In this document: positions 60,741-64,000 of the stretch, piece after piece
Position numbering within the stretch: the first letter of the stretch is position 1
Layout: each line of letters begins with the position of its first letter
From: RHKX01 sp963743875
GTDB lineage: Bacteria > Actinomycetota > Thermoleophilia > Solirubrobacterales > 70-9
Length of the DNA stretch: 64,000 nt
Reading direction: 5' to 3'
NCBI GenBank assembly: GCA_963743875.1
Contig: CAVURM010000005.1
Coordinates: forward strand, 434,001-498,000
Translations under genes and position numbers: made by a program
The notes under the pieces: model-generated
Told to the model about the DNA's origin: nothing
What the model saw: only the letters and a program-made list of their open reading frames with translations
The model's database searches: none

Positions 60741-61250
60741 ATGTCGCATGAGATCGTGAACGTTCTGATCGGGGGCTACCTGTCGAAGGAAGCAGCCGAG
60801 GAGGACTACAACGCGGTCCTCGAGTCCGGTGCCCACCTGCACGGCGCCGTGGTGGTCGGTAAGGCCCTCGACGGCGAGATGTCGGTCGAGGAAACGGATC
60901 ACATGGTGCGTGACGGTGCCGCGGGCCTCGGCGCGGTCGGCTTCGCGGTCGGTCTATTCGCCCCACCACTGCTCGCCGCCACGGCCATCGGCGGAGCCCT
61001 CGGGGCGGGCGCGGGTGGCCTCCTGCACCACAAAGCGGCCGACAAGATCGGTGAGCAGGCAGGGGAGACGATCCCTCTCGGCGGAGCGGGGCTGATCGTC
61101 GCCTACTCGAAGTCCGAGGGCGACAAGGTCGAGCCCGCCATTACGCGAGCCGTCAAGAAGAACATCGGTGAGGCTGACGGTGGTCACGTCGAGGCGCTGA
61201 AGGGCGCCCTTGCGGACGCCCAGGCCAAGATGGCCGCCGACGACTCCTAG
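60741..61250 (+). CDS. DUF1269 domain protein
   Basis: 169 residues from ATG 60741 after AAGGAGG. NVLIGGYLSKEAAEEDYNAVLESGAHLHGAVVVGKALDGEMSVEETDH, then a hydrophobic Gly/Ala-rich hairpin GAVGFAVGLFAPPLLAATAIGGALGAGAGGLLHHKAADKIGEQAGE, then TIPLGGAGLIVAYSKSEGDKVEPAITRAV. This is the DUF1269 layout, a membrane-associated family of unknown function often tied to stress. It follows the sulfatase by 29 bases. Its TAG and the flavodoxin gene's TAG on the other strand share one CTAG. Confidence 0.85.
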   Translation: MSHEIVNVLIGGYLSKEAAEEDYNAVLESGAHLHGAVVVGKALDGEMSVEETDHMVRDGAAGLGAVGFAVGLFAPPLLAATAIGGALGAGAGGLLHHKAADKIGEQAGETIPLGGAGLIVAYSKSEGDKVEPAITRAVKKNIGEADGGHVEALKGALADAQAKMAADDS

Positions 61251-61906
61251 GGGTTGTGGTCGACGACTTCGTCGATGAAGCGGTGGGCCTGTTCCACGTA
61301 GCCTGGCTGCAGGTTCGGGGGTGGCATCTTCATCCCTAAGACACGCTCCTGCGGCCCTCCGTGCTTCATGTAACCGAGCCACGAGAGCATCGATTTCACC
61401 TGGCCGCCGGCAACGACGAAGTGGGTCTTGCCGACATGTCGCCCGCCGTTCCCCTCTCCGAGCTTCTGCAGCTGGTTGAGGTTGACGCTGAAGTAGCGGC
61501 GCGAAATCGAAGCGCACGCGAACGGCTTTCCGTTCAGGACCGCTTTCGCTCCCGGCGACTCGAGATACGAGCGAATCGGCATGCTCGTCTGAAACCACCA
61601 GGTCGGGGATGCCAGGACGACAAGGTCGTAGTCGCCCGACCGGGCCTCAGGCGGGATGTTGATCTCGCCGGTCTGATGGCGAATCTGCGCTGGGAGGATC
61701 GAGCCAATCTGTGGAATCGGGTGCTTCATCGGGAACTGAGAGAGCTTGGGTGCCCATCGTTCGTCCGTGAATTCGATGCGCGCCATCGTGGCACCGCATC
61801 CGTTCGCCGCCAACGCCTGGTTCATCGCCTCCGCAACTCGCCCGGCTTGCTTGGAGAGCGTGAAGTAGACGACGAGCACCTTCGGTTGTGGGGCTTCGGT
61901 CGCCAC
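61247..61906 (-). CDS. Flavodoxin-like NAD(P)H oxidoreductase
   Basis: 219 residues. KVLVVYFTLSKQAGRVAEAMNQALAANG is the FMN-phosphate loop region of flavodoxin/WrbA-like folds, DYDLVVLASPTWWFQTSMPIRSYLESPGAKAVLNGKPFACASISRRYFSVNLNQL the rest of the FMN site. C-terminal residues form a variable lid. It probably reduces quinones or other small molecules with NAD(P)H. GTG 61906 directly follows the SDR stop (TAG-GTG), so the two are co-translated. Confidence 0.87.
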   Translation of the reverse strand: MATEAPQPKVLVVYFTLSKQAGRVAEAMNQALAANGCGATMARIEFTDERWAPKLSQFPMKHPIPQIGSILPAQIRHQTGEINIPPEARSGDYDLVVLASPTWWFQTSMPIRSYLESPGAKAVLNGKPFACASISRRYFSVNLNQLQKLGEGNGGRHVGKTHFVVAGGQVKSMLSWLGYMKHGGPQERVLGMKMPPPNLQPGYVEQAHRFIDEVVDHNP

Positions 61907-62848
61907 CTAATCCCCATCTCGTTGCTTGCTGATGCGTTCGGGCTCAGGGAGGCGAACCGTTCTCGCCACCAACCTGTCCTTGGCGCGGTCTGGCAGCGCC
62001 CGCGCGAGATTGGCGGTCGCCTTAGCGTCGTGGCCGGCGAGGTATCTCGTCTTCGGCCTGTCTGACATCAAGGCGTCTCCGATGGCCTCGGCGAGCGTGT
62101 GAGCGGGAGCTGCGTCTGCGGACGTCTTATCGACGAGGGTCCGCACCGCGGCAATCAGTTCTTCGTAGCGGTTGTTTCCGTCGGCCTCGAGCTCGTCGCG
62201 CACCCGATCGATCTCAGCGATCGTCTTGTCGAAGATGGCTGTCTCGGTTGCCCCCGGATCGACAAGCGATACCGGGATACCCCACTGCCTCAACTCAAGA
62301 CGCAGGGCGTCACTTATGGCCTCCATACCGAACTTGGAAGCGCTGTAGGCACCATGGAGCGGCAAAGCCATGCGGCCGCCGATCGATCCCACATTGACGA
62401 TCCGCCCTTGGCCCTGTCGGATCAGCGGTAGAAACGCCTGCGTGACGGCGACCTGACCGACCAGGTTGACCTCGAGTTGCTCGCGAAAATCGGACAGAAC
62501 TTGGTGCTCGAGGGGGGCCGGCTTCACGATTCCAGCGTTGTTGACGAGGCCGGCCAAGCCGCTGTCCCCGACTTCCGCTCTAACGGCATCGGCGGCCGAT
62601 GCGATGCTCCGTTCGTCGGTAACGTCGATGACGATCCGCATCAGTCGGTCGGTCGTTGCGTGACCGTTTCGATCGCCTCGCATTCCGGCGAATACCCGGA
62701 ACCCGTGATTCGCTAGATAGGCCGCAGCGGCGGCACCGATGCCGGTTGAGGAGCCGGTGATAACCACCGCCCCTCGGCTCCGCCCCAGTTCGTCATTCAC
62801 GTTGTAGGTTCCCGCATCTGCATTTCGCGATGCTAGGCCCGCCTTCAC
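61907..62848 (-). CDS. Short-chain dehydrogenase/reductase
   Basis: 313 residues. VVITGSSTGIGAAAAAYLANHGFRVFAGMR is the TGxxxGIG cofactor loop, LAGLVNNAGIVKPAP the NNAG motif, GRIVNVGSIGG the catalytic Ser and GAYSASKFGMEAISDALRLEL the YxxxK pair. PGATETAIFDKTIAEIDRVRDEL suits retinol-dehydrogenase-like classical SDRs. GTG at 62848 has GAGGTGAT upstream; a GTG at 62800, nearer the Rossmann start, is possible. It lies 28 bases after a LuxR regulator. Confidence 0.93.
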   Translation of the reverse strand: MKAGLASRNADAGTYNVNDELGRSRGAVVITGSSTGIGAAAAAYLANHGFRVFAGMRGDRNGHATTDRLMRIVIDVTDERSIASAADAVRAEVGDSGLAGLVNNAGIVKPAPLEHQVLSDFREQLEVNLVGQVAVTQAFLPLIRQGQGRIVNVGSIGGRMALPLHGAYSASKFGMEAISDALRLELRQWGIPVSLVDPGATETAIFDKTIAEIDRVRDELEADGNNRYEELIAAVRTLVDKTSADAAPAHTLAEAIGDALMSDRPKTRYLAGHDAKATANLARALPDRAKDRLVARTVRLPEPERISKQRDGD

Positions 62849-62876
62849 GTAGCCACATCACCTCTACTAGGTGGTT

Positions 62877-64000
62877 TTAGCTGTGTAATTCGCCTCGGGG
62901 GTTGGGCAACGGGGCTCCCTCGTCCAACAATCCGGCCTCACGGGCGCAGGCAACCGCCTCCGCCCGAGAGGAGACCCCGAGCTTTCGGTACACCGCCTGC
63001 GAATGGCTCTTCACGGTGTTCGGGGAGACGAAGAGCTCAGCGGCGATCTCGGCGATGCTCAGATGCGTCGGCAGATAGTGCAGGAGGCGAAGCTCTGCCG
63101 CACTCAAGGGCCACCGGCCGGCCACGGATTGGGCGGCCTCGACCTCTTTCCAGGTTGCCGCTATCCATTCGCTCAGTACGAGGGCATCTGACGTGTGCCG
63201 AAAGAAGCGCCCCGCCTCTGCGAGACGAGCTCGGGCGCCGGCCACGTCATCGAGCAGCATCAGGGCCCGCGCGATCACGACACGTGCCTCAGCCTCGTAC
63301 CACGCGCTGAACTTGTTCAGCCCGCCGAGCAGGGTGGATGCGGATTTCAGGCTGTGGCTCGCCTCGTCCGTGCGCCCGCGCTGAGCATATGCGAGACCTG
63401 CGACTGCGAACGCAAGGGCTGAGGTCGGATCCTCACCGAGCGCGAAGTGGTCGAGAGCCTCGATGGCCTCGTCGGCAAGCCTGTGTGAAACCTCGGGTTC
63501 TCCGTCGTCCACCGCCACCAGTGACTGCTGGGCCAAGCAGAGCATGCCGACATTCGGCGCCTGAGTGAGACCGCGCCTCGATCCCTCCTCGAGCCAGCGG
63601 TTCGCAAGCTCGCGATCCCCACTCAGATGCCACGAGACTCCTTCGATGAAGCAGCAGAGGGAACGCCACGGGCTGTCGTCGGGAAGGAGGTCGTAAGCCC
63701 CCTCCACGTCTTCGCGCATTGCAATTACCCCATCCCGGGCGGCGGCCGTAGCCCGAACCACCTGACCGGCTATGCGAAGTAGCTCGGCGTCGGGACGTTC
63801 CGATCCCTTGAGAGCTTCCTGCGCGACCGCGATCCAGTACTCGCTACCGGCGCCGTCGCCGCATGTGGTCAAACTCGTTGCCCGTGCCATTGCCAAGGGT
63901 GGCGATGCCGTGAGCTGGGTCTCACTGAACTGGTTAAGCCACCTCTGCAGAAGTGAGTCTCGTCCGCTGCTCTCGAATGTTGCCGTGCACTCCCAGATCA
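62877..64000 (-). CDS. LuxR-family transcriptional regulator, C-terminal part (MalT-like), cut by window edge
   Basis: The open frame continues through the right edge, upstream of an internal ATG at 63896, and reads FESSGRDSLLQRWLNQFS before it, so the 5' part is outside. Tetratricopeptide-like helices (EGVSWHLSGDRELANRWLEEGSRRG, SALAFAVAGLAYAQRGRTDEASHSLKSA) precede a LuxR helix-turn-helix: LSAAELRLLHYLPTHLSIAEIAAELFVSPNTVKSHSQAVYRKLGVSSRAEAV. Full proteins are about 900 residues with an AAA-type ATPase at the start. It probably controls the SDR and flavodoxin genes behind it. Confidence 0.92.
   Translation of the reverse strand, partial: IWECTATFESSGRDSLLQRWLNQFSETQLTASPPLAMARATSLTTCGDGAGSEYWIAVAQEALKGSERPDAELLRIAGQVVRATAAARDGVIAMREDVEGAYDLLPDDSPWRSLCCFIEGVSWHLSGDRELANRWLEEGSRRGLTQAPNVGMLCLAQQSLVAVDDGEPEVSHRLADEAIEALDHFALGEDPTSALAFAVAGLAYAQRGRTDEASHSLKSASTLLGGLNKFSAWYEAEARVVIARALMLLDDVAGARARLAEAGRFFRHTSDALVLSEWIAATWKEVEAAQSVAGRWPLSAAELRLLHYLPTHLSIAEIAAELFVSPNTVKSHSQAVYRKLGVSSRAEAVACAREAGLLDEGAPLPNPRGELHS

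Noticed and set aside
1..64000. CRISPR arrays, insertion sequences, integrases and phage genes
   Set aside because: No regularly spaced repeats, transposase motifs or integrase motifs were seen. The 33-base repeats at 41690 lie inside a coding region and have no spacers.

Overview
The window is GC-rich DNA (roughly two thirds G+C) from an actinobacterium. The Nuo subunits, the COX15/CtaA heme A synthase, the class II NrdJ, an archaeal-style TopA, Kdp with a DUF4118 kinase, AbiEi/DUF559 paralogues and a c-di-AMP riboswitch on an NlpC/P60 gene together suggest the class Thermoleophilia (Solirubrobacterales-like). That placement is inference. Many genes, including housekeeping ones (nuoG, nuoB, serS, kdpA, kdpE), carry single-base frameshifts, often in G/C runs. 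This looks more like a long-read draft or MAG than like biological decay, so several 'broken' genes are probably intact in the organism.

Layout. 0-4.7 kb: an edge-truncated peptide ABC binding protein, a CaiB/BaiF CoA-transferase, an MFS transporter fused to a cyclic-nucleotide-binding domain, and a CHASE2 cyclase remnant joined to a FecR-like tail. 4.7-15.3 kb (minus): nuoABCDE, an AbiEi/DUF559 gene inserted in the operon, then nuoFGHI; nuoJ-N are absent. 15.4-24.4 kb (plus): a potassium locus with a KdpD C-terminal-half kinase, KdpE, a small membrane ORF, kdpF-A-C-B, the KdpD N-terminal half as a separate protein, and a membrane-anchored Usp protein. 24.5-27.6 kb: flavin reductase, cytochrome c lipoprotein, serS, a structured intergenic region and msrB. 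27.7-32.5 kb (minus): six tightly coupled genes (DsbA-like, unknown, NmrA-like, SRPBCC, alpha/beta hydrolase, ATP-grasp). 32.6-41.3 kb: riboswitch-controlled NlpC/P60 protein, ctaA, an SDR, a GH31 enzyme, Prx6 and NrdJ. 41.5-45.2 kb: hemolysin III family protein, GNAT, a serine-hydrolase fragment, a second AbiEi/DUF559 gene and a siroheme synthase N-domain protein. 45.3-53.5 kb: topA-tmk-holB, a two-component pair, gluQ and a Usp protein. 53.7-64 kb: tRNA-Thr, then an accessory stretch of poorly characterised membrane and stress families (DUF4239, DUF2252, DUF6325, DUF7144, arylsulfatase, DUF1269) and a luxR-SDR-flavodoxin operon running off the right edge.

The most interesting signal is non-coding. 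Three copies of a 91-108 nt element (27063-27153, 38190-38297, 38305-38405) share purine-rich junction sequences while their stems differ in sequence but stay paired. Two copies are in tandem between nrdJ and prx6; one lies alone between the convergent serS and msrB. I do not recognise the family. The c-di-AMP (ydaO/yuaA) riboswitch at 33162-33270 is recognisable by its conserved blocks.
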